Below, piece after piece: positions 29,908 to 30,301 of a stretch of 30,301 nt of DNA. The translations under genes were made by a program, and so were the position numbers. Origin of the DNA: Clostridia bacterium (GTDB taxonomy: Bacteria; Bacillota; Clostridia; Christensenellales; Borkfalkiaceae); assembly GCA_900768525.1 (NCBI GenBank), contig CAAGDF010000086.1, positions 1-30,301 on the forward strand, given 5' to 3'. The notes beneath the pieces are model-generated. The model was given only the letters and a program-made list of their open reading frames with translations. It did no database searches and was not told the origin of the DNA. The stretch's first letter is position 1, and every line of letters starts with the position of its first letter.

Positions 29908-30301
29908 TTAAAACGCTTTAACCAAAGCGATTACGCCGTCAACGATGAATACGATACCGATAACGATAAACATCCAGGCGTATCCCGCGCCGGGGTTAGT
30001 CGCAAGCATAACGCCCGCCACGATTAAAAGCACGTTGACCACGATCGACAGAAAATCTTTCACGCCGAGTTTAACAAGGTTCATAACGCCGTATACGGCG
30101 ATTACCACACCGACAACGACGGCAATCAGATCGAGCAGCGTTGCGCCGAGAACGATTGCTACTATGCCGAGAACGAGTTCTATCGCCGCGGACACCGTCA
30201 GCCTGTAAACAAACAAATCGATAATGCCTTTCAAAATGAGCAAGCCGCCGATAACATATACAAGCCAGTTTGCAACCTGAGCCTGAAAAATGCAGAACAG
30301 C
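29908..30301 (-). CDS. DUF308/HdeD-like membrane protein, 5' part outside window
   Basis: The frame is open to the right edge, and 130 residues are visible with no start codon that has a ribosome site, so the N-terminus lies outside. The sequence is almost all hydrophobic, with five or six short membrane segments rich in Gly, Val and Ile (VVVGVVIAVYGVMNLVKLG, IVIGIVFIVDGVIALVKAF), the pattern of DUF308/HdeD proteins. In enterobacteria HdeD is linked to acid resistance; elsewhere the role is unknown. Confidence 0.75.
   Translation of the reverse strand, partial: LFCIFQAQVANWLVYVIGGLLILKGIIDLFVYRLTVSAAIELVLGIVAIVLGATLLDLIAVVVGVVIAVYGVMNLVKLGVKDFLSIVVNVLLIVAGVMLATNPGAGYAWMFIVIGIVFIVDGVIALVKAF

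Overview
The window looks like chromosomal DNA of an anaerobic member of the Clostridia (Bacillota), probably an uncultivated gut-type lineage. The evidence is the purine-rich ribosome binding sites before most genes, sigma-A-type promoters, a sensory [FeFe] hydrogenase next to a SpoIIE-type phosphatase, a heterodimeric ABC exporter with a MarR regulator, Na/Pi symporter and ZIP carriers, and low to moderate GC. There are no phage, plasmid, rRNA or CRISPR genes. Most genes lie on the minus strand.

Layout. 1-1339: a secreted-protein gene cut by the window edge, divergent from an AraC regulator. 1778-3985: patatin-like lipase and a CorC/HlyC membrane protein. 4842-8256: a two-gene operon for a secreted tyrosine-phosphatase-like lipoprotein and a repeat-rich surface protein. 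8852-10153: YitT membrane protein, tRNA-Pro(GGG) and tRNA-Val(CAC). 10531-13710: a three-gene operon of small [2Fe-2S] protein, HydS-like hydrogenase with PAS domain, and PP2C/SpoIIE phosphatase. 14246-17649: three unrecognised membrane proteins. 17794-22207: marR and two ABC half-transporters. 22261-24313: Na/Pi-type transporter and a leucine-rich-repeat lipoprotein. 24790-26939: tsaD and prfB, the latter with a programmed +1 frameshift. 27605-28851: cysK behind a leader with two cysteine-containing small ORFs. 29079-30301: ZIP transporter and a DUF308-like protein cut by the window edge.

The most interesting content is outside the large genes. (1) The cysK leader has a consensus promoter, a 37-codon ORF with six Cys codons, a competing antiterminator and a U7 terminator: the layout of ribosome-mediated cysteine attenuation. 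A second strong-SD mini-ORF with a Cys-Cys pair follows. (2) Upstream of the LRR lipoprotein are six imperfect GTAC palindromes spaced 42, 41, 42, 42 and 20 bp, so all on one helical face. A separate perfect palindrome sits on the transcription start. (3) Two families of structured intergenic repeats recur. One is about 128 bp, long-hairpin, with compensatory stem changes. The other is a short motif with an invariant core (TATAGGTCGATTATC), about ten copies, several forming terminator-like hairpins at gene ends. (4) The AraC gene, the left secreted gene and the phosphatase operon share tandem TGCTTTTTTATA-like sites, suggesting one small surface-protein regulon.

The protein calls come from reading motifs and the RNA calls from hand folding; no database or folding program was used.
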